DNA of 64,000 nt, from the NCBI GenBank assembly GCA_916613615.1, contig OU744736.1, forward strand, positions 3,418,330-3,482,329, given 5' to 3'. The notes under the pieces were generated by a model. It made no database searches. It saw only the letters and a program-made list of their open reading frames with translations, and was not told the DNA's origin. Shown piece by piece: positions 26,701 to 38,985 of this stretch; within the stretch, counting starts at the first letter, position 1, and every line of letters starts with the position of its first letter. Source of the DNA: Steromphala cineraria (lineage: Eukaryota; Mollusca; Gastropoda; Trochida; Trochidae). The position numbers were made by a program, and so were the translations under genes.

Positions 26701-27649
26701 ACAAATAAAAAAATCATAAATAAAACTGGACAAAAGTGACTTTTATACACTAAGAGTGATTCCCTAATCTTATCGACCAAGCGAGTCAATCGTCGTGTTT
26801 CCTCTATCGACCCTTTATCCCATTACAAATACGCTTAATCGTATTACCGTCTAAATTTAACAGAGATCAAGCTAAAAACCTAATATGTAAGCATTGGGCA
26901 ACTTGATCTTCAATCTTCAGGGTAATTAAAACGCTAAAGTTAGATGCATCGACTATTTTGAACAGAAAACTCTAAAAATAATTGAAGGAGTTGGAAGATC
27001 AACATACTGTTGAGTTGATAACAAATGTTTGCGCTACAACTGTTTAAGTTTTTCGATTGATTAGATAGTTACCAACACATGCAGGTCACGAGGTTATTGA
27101 AGTTTTATATGATGGAACGTTCATAATTGATATTTTAAGTCACTCTAAGTTTCTTCATGTAAAAAGAAAACCGTGTTCTTATATTTGCAGAAACCTACTT
27201 CGAACGTTTTATAACCTTTAGTGTCTATACGTAACTATACATTCTTATTGGGAAAGTGCTAAACTGATGAGCTTTAAAAGTAAACTTTGCAGCAACCTCT
27301 CGATGTCATGACACCCTTGATGAAGTTGAGCATATACTCATATCTCTGTAAATGCACGTTTTGCCGTTGATTCCTTTACCGTTACCACAGTAAGGTAATC
27401 AGTACACTTGACAGTTGTTACTGTGGGAATCTGAAACATAAATTTTCGCTATTCGGAAGTACTAGTAATTCATCAATAGACTTTGTTTCACGTTTTTGTT
27501 TTCTAATTCTAAAACGCCTCTCATATTGTTTTTTCTACGCACATAGTCGTTATTGCTGAGAGACTAGAGACATAAACTTTTCTCATATCAAGGAGTTTGT
27601 TCTTAAGAATTATCCAAATAAAAGCATTTGATCAGTTATGGAAATATGA
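23730..27649. other. AT-rich region without recognisable genes
   Basis: Short open frames only. The minus-strand frame at 24074-24313 (79 codons, with a four-glutamine run from a CTG repeat) is the most protein-like but has no recognisable family. No splice structure can be defended. No repeats or RNA genes were recognised. Confidence 0.45.
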
Positions 27650-28710
27650 CATTGGGCACAAACTCAGTGCGACATACTAAATTGTGTCACGAGTGTGATA
27701 TGATCTTAGATTTGAATAAAAGATGAAGTGTTACATCATATTCACATGTCTTTGATTTCATATAAAATAGAATCATGTTTTGTGTTTGATTTCTATATCT
27801 AAAACTAATAAAGGTATAAACACTCTCGATATATGGTTTTGATGATCGTTTATAATCGTTTCAACGAAACCATACTCGCAAACAAATATGTTATTATGCT
27901 ATAAACCTGGAGTTGTTCTGTACCTACTCGCTTTTTTTCACAATGATGTTGACAGTTGTAGCTAGGAAATAGAGTCTTGCATCTATAAATACATAGGACT
28001 AGTAAGAAAGACAGTAAAAACACCGTACATATCTATATTGGGTAGGGTGTTTCAACACACCTCTCCATCAACCTGGCTCACATTGTGTTTATGACAGCGA
28101 TCTTTATCCGAGGGTTTTCATCAGCTTCAACCATCTTACAAAAGTATTGAGAGGGTACGCGGTCCAATGCTCAGTTTGACCGCCATCAGTTATGCCCTCC
28201 GTCCACCGAACCGCGACCGATATGCGACAGAGTACGATCGCCGCGATCAAGCCGGTCGCACTGGTCGCAGACATAAATACTAGCAATTTAAAAAATATAT
28301 TATTTTGCGGTTCCACCAAGCCGGCTATACGACCCCACTACGACCAAAAAGTGATTAATTTCTTTTTTTCCGGCGAGCACATTGAGACAGAGTTGAGACT
28401 GATTCGAATTGCAGTATAGATCGCATGTCGGTCTCAACATAGTAGTACTGAGATACGACCGAATTGGCGATTTTGCATGCGAGTGGTTAGGATCACCGCG
28501 ACAGTTTCGGCGATTGCCATTCGATCGCCATACGATCGACTTACAACCAACTTGCGACTAGTGAGATTGCTTTTGCAATCGAGTGCGACCACATTACGAC
28601 AGTTGCGAGTCTTGTATGACTCCAGTACGACCATTGCGACTTGCATTTAGACATATTTAAGACATATGCGACCTCGACACAACCTTTTCACGACAGATCG
28701 GGCCCAAAGT

Positions 28711-28719
28711 ATAAAAAGG
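28711..28719 (+). promoter_or_regulatory. TATA-like box inside the Harbinger-like element
   Basis: A tataaaaag motif lies about 55-60 bp before an ATG (near 28772) that opens only about 22 codons. A second plus-strand ATG near 28844 opens a short frame with a run of eight arginines, a feature I associate weakly with N-termini of Harbinger-type transposases. Functional use is an inference. Confidence 0.35.
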
Positions 28720-28837
28720 ACTGCGACCAACTGCAATCATGGCATTCCGAGTTTGACTAGCATACAGATAAGATGGAAAATGAAATGGCCCTGTTTCTGA
28801 AACAAGACAAGAACTTCAGTATATCGGCGACTACACC

Positions 28838-29065
28838 TTAGCTATGATGAGACACCATCAACGAAGGAGAAGGAGGCGTCGACGGCATGCGATTTGGGTG
28901 TGGAGGCTGTATGTCTACGTGAGAGGTAGACGGCCCGACCACGTCTTTTTGTGTATTAGACCTCTCTTCTAAGACGGGTGTAGCTGACCTCTGGTCACCT
29001 TCTTTTGATGTCACACGAGTCGGCTGATTAACTTTCTTCCGAGTTGTTCTCTTCGTTCGACCCAT
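28838..29065 (-). CDS. Short unrecognised frame in the Harbinger-like element
   Basis: A 75-residue frame starting MGRTKRTTRKKVNQ is basic at its N-terminus and Ser/Thr/Pro-rich afterwards (PSTSHVDIQPPHPN), suggesting a disordered tail. The frame is also open upstream to 29200, but the ATG at 29063-29065 is preferred because a TATA-like box (29161-29168 on the plus strand) lies about 95 bp upstream of it. I recognise no family. It could be the start of the second Harbinger protein left by an internal deletion, or chance. It overlaps the opposing arginine-rich frame, so at most one is likely real. Confidence 0.3.
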   Translation of the reverse strand: MGRTKRTTRKKVNQPTRVTSKEGDQRSATPVLEERSNTQKDVVGPSTSHVDIQPPHPNRMPSTPPSPSLMVSHHS

Positions 29066-29160
29066 GATGTTCAACGGCAGTACTATTGGAAACGAATTTC
29101 GATGGATGTTGACAGCTAGGTGACTGTTTCTGCGACTGACCAAAGACCGCCAGTTGTGGG

Positions 29161-29168
29161 TTTTTATA
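29161..29168 (-). promoter_or_regulatory. TATA-like box upstream of the MGRTKRTT frame
   Basis: Reading the minus strand gives CTATAAAAA about 95 bp before the ATG at 29065, a plausible RNA polymerase II core promoter spacing. It faces the plus-strand TATA-like motif at 28711. Confidence 0.35.
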
Positions 29169-29899
29169 GTCCTGGTGCCTGTCGCAATAGGAATTCGCAC
29201 TCGCAGTGCGGTCGCAATGGGGTCTTGAAGCGCTCTCTACTGATCGCATTATTTGATCGCCAGTGATAAATTAGCGCGAGTGCATTGCGAGTGGACACGA
29301 CCTAGGTCCGAGTTCATGCGACTGACACACGACCGTTCCAAGACCCCATTGAGACCGATGCGAGCGCTTTACGACCAAATTTTAGCAAGTAATCAATTTC
29401 ATCGATCGCAAAAGTTGTGCGATTTTTGAAAACGGACCATCGAAATCGCAAACCCCCCTACGACACCATGCGACCAATGGAGAGTGTGGAAGATATTTTG
29501 TGCGAGCATGGGGATCTTCCCAAGACTCCAGTGCGGTGTAAGTGAGAGTGAGTGAGAGTGTGCACGACCGGGAGACCAAAATCGGTCGCAGTGGGGTCGT
29601 ATGCTCGGTGGAATGGGGGTATTAAGTTTGGCAGCGTTAGGCGCGGCTTCTCGGATTCATGGGTGGCATCATTGCTCGAGTGTAAGGCCCTAAAATTAAA
29701 AATGTTTACAGACAGACTAAGGTGTTAAAATAATGATGCTTGGCTTGTCTTATTCAACATTTTTGTGAATGAACTTAAACAAATCAAAAGACATAGAAAT
29801 AGATTGAATATTTGTTCTTTACACTACCTTATAAATGCACAAAAAAAAATCACATTTTGTAAAGCCTATTTGAACATGAGTATAATTTTACAAATTTTA

Positions 29900-30278
29900 T
29901 ACCCCCATTCCACTGAGTATACGATCCCATTGCGCCGAGCTTTGCCTACCGGCTGTGCACACTCAATCCTACTGACATCGTACTAAAGTCTTAGGAAGAT
30001 CCCCATTTTCGCAATTTCATCTCCCTCGCTCGCAAATGGTCGCATATTGTCGTAGGGGTTTGCGATTTCGATTGTCTGTTTTGCGATCGATAAGATGAAA
30101 ATGTCATACTCACAAATTCAGTCGTTCTTTGGTCGTAACGGTCTAAACTGGGTCGTTGCTCGGTCGTATGCCAATCGTTACAACTTGATCGTTTCAAATC
30201 GCAGTGTGGTCTGGCAGTGGCGAGCGCTTTACGACTCCAGTGCGATCTACCGCCGATCCGACTTTCGATCCATCTTTT
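29900..30278. mobile_element. One end of a second Harbinger-like copy, adjoining the satellite (copy A)
   Basis: TACCCCCATTCCAC at 29900, preceded by TTA (29897-29899), matches the right terminus of the 28193-29621 element read inward. Further matches are gtgcacact, ggaagatccccat, aatggtcgcatattgtcgta-like and tttgcgatttcgat. The similarity runs about 250-300 bp and the sequence then passes directly into the 37-bp satellite. No opposite terminus was found beyond the array. An identical arrangement occurs in copy B. Confidence 0.7.
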
Positions 30279-33200
30279 GATGCGACTTATCACGAGTGTT
30301 CCTGGGTAATGGATTGATGCGACTAATCACGAGTGTTCCTGGGTAATGGGTCGAAGCAACTAATTACGAGTGTTCCTGGGCGATGAGTTGATGCGACTTA
30401 TCACGAGTGTTCCTTGGCGATGAGTTGATGCAACTTATCACGAGTGTTCCTGGGTAATTGGTTGATGCGAATAATCACGAGTGTTCCTTGGTAATGGGTT
30501 GATGCGACTAATCACGAGTGTTCCTGGGCTATGAGTTGATGCGACTAATCACGAGTGTTCCTGGGTAATGGGTCGATGCAACTAATCACGAGTGTTCCTG
30601 GGCGATGAGTTGATGCGACTAATCACGAGTGTTCCTGGGTAATAAGTTGATGCGACTAATCACGAGTGTTCCTGGGTAATAAGTTGATGCGACTAATCAC
30701 GAGTGTTCCTGGGTAATGAGTTGATGCGACTTATCATGAGTGTTCCTGGGTAATGGGTTGATGCGACTAATCACAACTGTCCTGGGTAATGAGTTGATGC
30801 GACTAATCACAACTGTCCTGGGTAATGAGTTGATGCGACTTATCACAACTGTCCTGGGTAATGAGTTGATGCGACTAATCACGAGTGTTCCTGGGCTATT
30901 AGTTGATGCGACTAATCACGAGTGTTCCTGGGTAATGGGTCGATGCAACTAATCACGAGTGTTCCTGGGTAATGAGTTGATGCAACTAATCACGAGTGTT
31001 CCTGGGTAATGAGTTGATGCGACTAATCACGAGTGTTCCTCGGTGATGAGTTGATGCGACTAATCACGAGTGTTCCTGGGTAATGGGTTGATCGACTTAT
31101 CACGAGTGTTCCTGGGTAATGGGTCGATGCAACTAATCACGAGTGTTCCTGGGCGATGAGTTGATGCGACTAATCACGAGTGTTCCTGGGTAATGGGTTG
31201 ATGCGACTAATTACGAGTGTTCCTGGGTAATGAGTTGTTGCGACTAATCACAACTGTCCTTGGTTATGAGTTGATGCTACTAATAGCGAGTGTTCCTGGG
31301 TAATGGGTTGATTCGAATAGTTAAGAGTGTTTCTGGGTAATTGGTTGATGCGACTAATCACGAGTGTTCCTGGGTAATGGGTTGATACGAATAATTACGA
31401 GGGTTCCTGGGTAATGGGTTGATGCGAATAATTACGAGGGTTCCTGGGTAATGGGTTGATGCGACTAATCACGAGTGTTCCTGGGCGATGAGTTGATGCG
31501 ACTTATCACTAGTGTTCCTGGGTAATAGGTTGATGCGACTAATTACGAGTGTTCCTGGGTAATGGGTTGATGCGACTAATCACGAGTGTTCCTGGGTAAT
31601 GGGTCGATGCAACTAATCACGAGTGTTCCTGGGCGATGAGTTGATGCAACTTATCACGAGTGTTCCTGGGCGATGAGTTGATGCGACTTATCACGAGTGT
31701 TCCAGGGTAATGGGTTGATGCGACTAATTACGAGTGTTCCTGGGTAAGGAGTTGATGCGACTTATCACAACTGTCCTGGGTAAGGAGTTGTTGCGACTTA
31801 TCACAACTGTCCATGGTTACGAGTTGATGCGACTAATCACGAGTGTTCCTGGGTAATGGGCTGACGAGAATAATTACGAGTGTTCCTGGGTAATGGGTTG
31901 ATGCGACTAATCACGAGTGTTCCTGGGTAATGGGTTGATTCGAATAATTACGAGTGTTCCTGGGTAATGGGTTGATGCGACTAGTCACGAGTGTTCCTGG
32001 GTAATGGGTTGATGCGACAAATCACGAGTGTTCCTGGGTAATGGGTTGATTCGAATAATTACGAGTGTTCCTGGGTAATGGGTCGATGCAACTAAATACG
32101 AGTGTTCCTCGGCGATGAGTTGATGCGACTTATCACGAGTGTTCCTGGGTAATGGGTTGATGCGACTAATTACGAGTGTTCCTGGGTAATGAGTTGATGC
32201 GACTAATCACGAATGTTCCTGGGTAATTGGTTGATGCGATTAATCACGAGTGTTCCTGGGTAATGAGTTGATGCGACTTATCACAAGTGTTCCTGGGTAA
32301 TGGGTTGATGCGAATAATTACGAGGGTTCCTGGGTAATGGGTTGATGCGACTAATCACGAGTGTTCCTGGGCGATGAGTTGATGCGACTTATCACTAGTG
32401 TTCCTGGGTAATAGGTTGATGCGACTAATTACGAGTGTTCCTGGGTAATGGGTTGATGCGACTAATCACGAGTGTTCCTGGGTAATGGGTCGATGCAACT
32501 AATCACGAGTGTTCCTGGGCGATGAGTTGATGCGACTTATCACGAGTGTTCCTGGGCGATGAGTTGATGCGACTTATCACGAGTGTTCCAGGGTAATGGG
32601 TTGATGCGACTAATTACGAGTGTTCCTGGGTAAGGAGTTGATGCGACTTATCACAACTGTCCTGGGTAAGGAGTTGTTGCGACTAATCACAACTGTCCAT
32701 GGTTACGAGTTGATGCGACTAATCACGAGTGTTCCTGGGTAATGGGCTGACGAGAATAATTACGAGTGTTCCTGGGTAATGGGTTGATGCGACTAATCAC
32801 GAGTGTTCCTGGGTAATGGGTTGATTCGAATAATTACGAGGGTTCCTGGGTAATGGGTTGATGCGACTAATCACGAGTGTTCCTGGGTAATGGGTTGATG
32901 CGACAAATCACGAGTGTTCCTGGGTAATGGGTTGATTCGAATAATTACGAGTGTTCCTGGGTAATGGGTCGATGCAACTAAATACGAGTGTTCCTCGGCG
33001 ATGAGTTGATGCGACTTATCACGAGTGTTCCTGGGTAATGGGTTGATGCGACTAATTACGAGTGTTCCTGGGTAATGAGTTGATGCGACTAATCACGAAT
33101 GTTCCTGGGTAATTGGTTGATGCGATTAATCACGAGTGTTCCTGGGTAATGAGTTGATGCGACTTATCACAAGTGTTCCTGGGTAATGGGTTGATGCGAA

Positions 33201-35739
33201 TAATTACGAGGGTTCCTGGGTAATGGGTTGATGCGACTAATCACGAGTGTTCCTGGGCGATGAGTTGATGCGACTTATCACTAGTGTTCCTGGGTAATAG
33301 GTTGATGCGACTAATTACGAGTGTTCCTGGGTAATGGGTTGATGCGACTAATCACGAGTGTTCCTGGGTAATGGGTCGATGCAACTAATCACGAGTGTTC
33401 CTGGGCGATGAGTTGATGCGACTTATCACGAGTGTTCCTGGGCGATGAGTTGATGCGACTTATCACGAGTGTTCCAGGGTAATGGGTTGATGCGACTAAT
33501 TACGAGTGTTCCTGGGTAAGGAGTTGATGCGACTTATCACAACTGTCCTGGGTAAGGAGTTGTTGCGACTTATCACAACTGTCCATGGTTACGAGTTGAT
33601 GCGACTAATCACGAGTGTTCCTGGGTAATGGGCTGATGCGAATAATTACGAGTGTTCCTGGGTAATGGGTTGATGCGACTAATCACGAGTGTTCCTGGGT
33701 AATGGGTTGATTCGAATAATTACGAGGGTTCCTGGGTAATGGGTCGATGCAACTAAATACGAGTGTTCCTCGGCGATGAGTTGATGCGACTTATCACAAG
33801 TGTTCCTGGGTAATGGGTTGATGCGACTAATTACGAGTGTTCCTGGGTAATGAGTTGATGCGACTTATCACGAGTGTTCCTGGGTAATTGGTTGATGCGA
33901 CTAATCACGAGTGTTCCTGGGTAATGAGTTGATGCGACTTATCACAAGTGTTCCTGGGTAATGGGCTGATGCGAATAATCATGAGTGTTCCTGGATGATG
34001 AGTTGATGCGACTAATCACGAGTGTTCCTGGGTAATGAGTTGATGCAACTAATCACAACTGTCCTGGGTAATGAGTTGATGCGACTAATCACAACTGTCA
34101 TGGGTAATGAGTTGATGCAACTAATCACGAGTGTTCCTGGGCGATGAGTTGATGCATCTACGAGTGTTCCAGAGTAATGGGTTGATGCGACTAATTACGA
34201 GTGTTCCTGGGTAAGGAGTTGATGCGACTAATCACAACTGTCCTGGGTAAGGAGTTGTTGCGACTAATCACAACTGTCCATGGTTATGAGTTGATGCGAC
34301 TAATCACGAGTGTTCCTGGGTAATGGGCTGATGCGAATAATTACGAGTGTTCCTGGGTAATAGGTTGATGCGACTAATCACGAGTGTTCCTGGGTAATGG
34401 GTTGATTCGAATAATTACGAGGGTTCCTGGGTAATGGGTTGATGCGACTAATCACGAGTGTTCCTGGGTAATGGATTGATGCGACTAATCACAAGTGTTG
34501 CTGGGTAATGGGTCGATGCAACTAATTACGAGTGTTCCTCGGCGATGAGTTGATGCGACTTATCACGAGTGTTCCTGGGTAATGGGTTGATGCGACTAAT
34601 TACGAGTGTTCCTGGGTAATGAGTTGATGCGACTTATCACGAGTGTTCCTGGGTAATTGGTTGATGCGACTAATCACGAGTGTTCCTGGGTAATGAGTTG
34701 ATGCGACTAATCACGAGTGTTCCTGGGTGATGAGTTGATGCGACTAATCACGAGTGTTCCTGGGTGATGAGTTGATGCGACTAATAACGAGTATTCCTGG
34801 GTGATGAGTTGATGCGACTAATCACGAGTGTTCCTGGGTAATGGGTTGATGCGACTAATCACGAGTGTTCCTGGGTGATGAGTTGATGCGACTAATCACG
34901 AGTGTTCCTGGGTAATGAGTTGATGCGAATAATCACAACTGTCCTGGGTAATGAGTTGATGCGACTAATCACAACTGTCCTGGTTAATGAGTTGATGCGA
35001 CTAATCACGAGTGTTCCTGGGTGATGAGTTGATGCGACTAATAACGAGTATTTTTGGGTGATGAGTTGATGCGACTAATCACGAGTGTTCCTGGGTAATG
35101 GGTTGATGCGACTAATTACGAGTGTTCCTGGGTAATGGGTTGATGCGACTAATCACGAGTGTTCCTGGGTAATGGGTTGATGCGACTAATCATGAGTGTT
35201 CCTGGGTGATGAGTTGATGCGACTAATCACGAGTGTTCCTGGGTAATGAGTTGATGCGACTTATCATGAGTGTTCCTGGGTAATGAGTTGATGCGACTAA
35301 TCACAACTGTCCTGGGTAATGAGTTCATGCGACTAATCACAACTGTCCTGGGTAATGAGTTGATGCGACTATTCACAACTGTCCTGGGTGAAGAGTTGAT
35401 GCGACTAATCACAACTGTCCTGGGTGAAGAGTTGATGCGACTAATCACGAGTGTTCCTGGGCGATGAGTTGATGCGACCAATCACGAGTGTTCCTGGGTG
35501 ATGAGTTGATGCGACTTATCATGAGTGCTCCTGGGTAATGAGTTGATACGACTAATCACAACTGTCCTGGGTAATGAGTTGATACGACTAATCACAACTG
35601 TCCTGGGTAATGAGTTGATGCGACTAATCACAACTGTCCTGGGTGAAGAGTTGATGCGACTAATCACAACTGTCCTGGGTGAAGAGTTGATGCGACTAAT
35701 CACGAGTGTTCCTGGGTGATGAGTTGCTGCGACTAATAA
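30279..35739 (+). repeat. 37-bp satellite array A, ~147 units, with 886-bp higher-order repeat
   Basis: The main unit is 37 bp (gatgcgactaatcacgagtg followed by ttcctgggtaatgggtt). A 36-bp variant has aactgtcctggg in place of gagtgttcctggg. Common sub-variants are gggcgatgag, gggtcgatgcaact and aattacgagggttcc. The marker atcactagtg occurs at 31505, 32391 and 33277, exactly 886 bp apart each time. 886 equals 22 units of 37 plus two of 36 bp, a 24-unit higher-order repeat. The third copy lacks about three units near 33750. Repetitive open frames across the array are not genes. Confidence 0.95.
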
Positions 35740-36598
35740 AATGTTACCATCATCGAACGTGTCCATCTTAAATTTTGCAAATATATTTTAAATGCAAAGC
35801 AATCAACTCCAGATTTCATGGTTTACGGTGAACTAGGTAGATACCCTATCAGTATATATGTAAAAGTTAAAATTATATCAAATTGGGCTAAAATAATATG
35901 TTTTAATGGCAAATTAAATAACATTTTTTATAATGTGATGTACAATTTGTATTCTTCAAATTCGGATTTAAATTTTCCATTATTGTCAAGTGTTAAGCAT
36001 ATCCTAGAGGAAACTGGACTGCATTATATTTGGCTCTCCCAGTCTGTACCTAGCATTGTTTGGCTTAAGAAATAATGTACAATTTATTCTTATTGATCAG
36101 TTTAAGCAATTATGGTGGCGCTCTGCTGTTGAGTCGTCAAAAGGTTATTACTACTCAATGTACAAGCAATCAATATTTCTAGAACCATATTTGTTACAAT
36201 TACCTTACCATTACAGACGCTGGTTAACTAAGTTTAGAACTTCAAACCATAGGCTTCCCATTGAAACAGGACTCTGGCCCGGCATTCAAAAATGTAATAG
36301 AACCTGCCAATTTTGTACAACTATTGTATGCGATGAACTTCACTTTTTATTATACTGCCCAGCACTACATTCCTTCAGATGTCAATTCCTTCCCCAATAT
36401 TTCTGTAAACATCCTCATATTGACAAATTTGTATATTTAATGAAATGTGATTATCCGCCACTTAACACGAAAATTGCTCAATTTATCAAAACTGGACTTT
36501 GTACACTGTTTTAGTATGTATGTAAATGCTGTATGTTCTCTATGTCACTTTGTGTGATTCTCGAGAATAAACTTTCTGTTCTGTTCTGTTTTGTTCTG
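35740..36598 (+). mobile_element. 5'-truncated non-LTR retrotransposon inserted in satellite A
   Basis: The 859-bp insertion is bounded by taataa (35734-35739 and 36599-36604), and copy B has one taataa at the matching place (43765-43770). It encodes the C-terminal part of a LINE polyprotein: ERVHLKFCKYILNAK and YGELGRYP segments, then a zinc motif (NRTCQFC, DELHFLLYCP) near 36298-36360. One frameshift near 36056 separates the two halves (frames 35818-36075 and 36056-36514). The 3' end carries aataaac and a (ttctg)n-like tail, as in LINEs that end in short tandem repeats. It is dead on arrival through truncation. Confidence 0.85.
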
Positions 36599-36626
36599 TA
36601 ATAACGAGTATTCCTGGGTGATGAGA
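36599..36626 (+). repeat. Last partial unit of satellite A beyond the LINE
   Basis: taataacgagtattcctggg then tgatgag continues the satellite unit after the LINE and leads straight into the unique right flank, as in copy B at 43765-43791. Confidence 0.85.
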
Positions 36627-38985
36627 CGCCAGAGGTATGGAAACCCATAGGTAGCAATCTTCTCTGAGTTGCTTTCACCTGAGTTGCTGAGTGACTTTCT
36701 TCAAAATAGGTCTGTGCTCACTCAGCTTTCCAAAAAGAGATTACAAAGGTCGTGTTAGAGATGACCTTTGAACGACTATATGTAGATCCGGTTACAACAG
36801 TGCAAATTGATAGAGATCTATAAACTAAGTTTATGTTCGACGGATTACAGCTGCATACCATACGTTTGTTCATCTGCTTGTGTTCTTAGTGCAAATGTCA
36901 TTCGTTTTTACGTTCATAAAGTAACTTCAGGAGCACTTACGGAAGATCATCAATTGTCCATGTGTAAAATAACCATTTCCAAACCATATGTCGGGATCGT
37001 CTTGTCACTCGTGCTGAATGTCGATATTTGGCATTGCTAAATAGACAGATGGGGTCATATTTGTGGAATTCGGATTTTCTTAAATTTCGATTAAACTTAT
37101 CCATGTAAAGTTTGTAGGGAAAACATCATCACAGTTACGTTGCATTAGCGCAAAGGAACACACATAAATAAGATCTAAAGCTGTTGATCACTTATGAAGG
37201 ATTTTGAAGAGCAAAATGGAAATAAGTTCTTTTGAAATGTTGACCCCTGGTCATTTCAATGACCTGCCAAATATGTATGACATACAAATATGTCAACGCA
37301 AACTGAATCCTAACTTATGCAGTGAAATTTCATCATTAATTGTTTCGTTTTTACAATGATATGCTGTCTCAAAGACATTATAAATTACATGGTATTTGCA
37401 CAAGAATACGAAGGTAAGTGAACAAACTAAAGAAACGAAGCTGTATACAAACCATGGCCCAGTCACTTTGTAGACAAACCTATAGTATATTTTTACCAGA
37501 TCATACAATAGAATTAAAGTCTTTGAAAAGTGAGCAAACTCCCTGGAAAATGCAGAAAATCGAGCATGCCCCCAAATCCCCCTAGCGCCCTCACATTTTT
37601 GGCCACCATATGCGGGCTTACACATGATTTTAACCTTGCTATGCGCCTAATCACAATACCGGAAACCTTTGTTTGTGAAGGGCAATGATAAAGTGATTCG
37701 AAGTAGTAATTACTTATATAAGGCAATCTTTTATCACCTCCCTGTGCCCTGTGCTGGATTTCAGGGGGGCTTCCTAAGTCTAGGTAATTCCCCACTGTTG
37801 ATACATGTATGATAACATGGAAGGGTTGTAATTCCTTTATCAATGTAGGGTAGCAGTAGCAAGGTCGCTTATTCTCACACGTTTGCACCCAGTTAAGAGG
37901 TATTATCACAAGTCTTACCATAAAGTAAATGTTAGATCACTTTCTATTCGATGATTTGAAATTATTATATCTTTGTAATGTATCTTGGAACCCCTACCTC
38001 ACGTATTATGATGTTAACAATATCCGAGTGCTTGAATTACACAACTTTAGAACAAATTTGATTTATTGTTTTTTTTTACCTTTGTGACATTCTCAAACTT
38101 GTCCTTTTCTATGCGTCATGTCATACACTCGTAATCAAAAACATCGTTTTGAAATTTTGATTTTGAAAAAGAATAAACTGACAGTGATGAACAGAAACAA
38201 TCCGTTCAGATGCAAAACAAAAGAAAAGAAAAGAGGAGAAATCTCAGTGCGAAGTCAGTATGTGGTATTAAAGAAATCATGATTTTACGTCAGTCTGTCA
38301 TGAATAATATCGTATAAATTTCAAAACCTTTTTCATCTTCCTTGTTGATTGACATTAATGTATTTGTTATAGACATCAGGGTGTTAGTTTTCATGTGACG
38401 AATGATTTATTGCTTATTTTGACATATTATTTGTTTGTTGGGCCAACTAGAGATGCCATAAATTGAAAAGATAAAATTGAAAATATGTTTTATTGTTTAT
38501 TTAAAAAAAACCAAGTTTTAAAATGAGTAGTAAATTAACTGTAAAAGATGTTATCTGAACCAAGGGAACAATACTTACTTTATATCATTATACATTCAAA
38601 TCATTTTTTTCTAATTTAAATATGGCAATATAATTGATAGACACGAATCAGTATTATTTTCATATTTCATAGGTATTTTACTTTCTTGTTTTATTATCAT
38701 TTTACTACATGAAAATGGTAACTCATTTATTTGAATCATATTAGGTTTGCATGCTGTTTGTGAATTTCAATCACTCATTGCTGTGAGCCAATGTAAGGCA
38801 ATGAATCATTCTAAACAATATTCTGACAGTTACAGGATTCAATCATTCTGCAGCTTATTTTAGGTAATGATGACAGATCAATGTCATCTCTTATTTTACG
38901 TTTTACCAAGCACGCTTTTGCAAATAGAAAAATATATGACTTACATGGAAGACAAGGTATGTCGCAATACCCAAAATACCCGTAA
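36627..38985 (+). other. Right flank of duplication, copy A; no gene recognised
   Basis: About 2.36 kb collinear with 43792-46160. The minus-strand frames at 37293-37625 and 37514-37921 (sharing KPAYGGQ-like peptides in different frames) are broken differently in copy B by single-base indels, so they are unlikely to be genes. A short frame near 38880 beginning MSSLILRFTKH is also present in copy B, where it runs on by chance into the DIRS remnant. Confidence 0.6.

Larger units (their letters stand above)
28193..29621. mobile_element. PIF/Harbinger-like DNA transposon, internally deleted
   Basis: The 1429-bp insertion is flanked by TTA (28190-28192 and 29622-29624). Copy B has a single TTA at the matching site (40946-40948), which gives the empty site. 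Ends are TGCCCTCCGTCCACCGA and, read inward from the right, TACCCCCATTCCACCGA: 13 of 17 positions agree. A 3-bp TWA target duplication is typical of PIF/Harbinger. The element is rich in CGACC and TGCGAC words. It has TATA-like motifs on both strands and short open frames but no complete transposase, so it looks like a deletion derivative. Confidence 0.75.
27650..38985 (+). repeat. Segmental duplication, copy A
   Basis: This segment is collinear with copy B (40411-46160). Left flank 27650-28192 matches 40411-40948; 29622-30278 matches 40946-41600; the satellite array follows in both; right flank 36599-38985 matches 43765-46160. In a ~325-bp sample of the right flank (about 36800-37125 against 43970-44295) I counted about seven differences by eye. 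Copy A is longer because of a larger array and two extra insertions (28193-29621 and 35740-36598). Confidence 0.9.

Noticed and set aside
30697..35766. Repetitive open frames with MISRINSLPRTVV- or NELMRLITTVLG-type units
   Set aside because: They arise only where the 36-bp (multiple of three) satellite variant runs consecutively; they are artefacts of the satellite.
37293..37921. Minus-strand frames with KPAYGGQ-like peptides as a possible gene, present also at 44668-44922
   Set aside because: Single-base indels between the two duplication copies change the frame without compensation, so coding constraint is absent.
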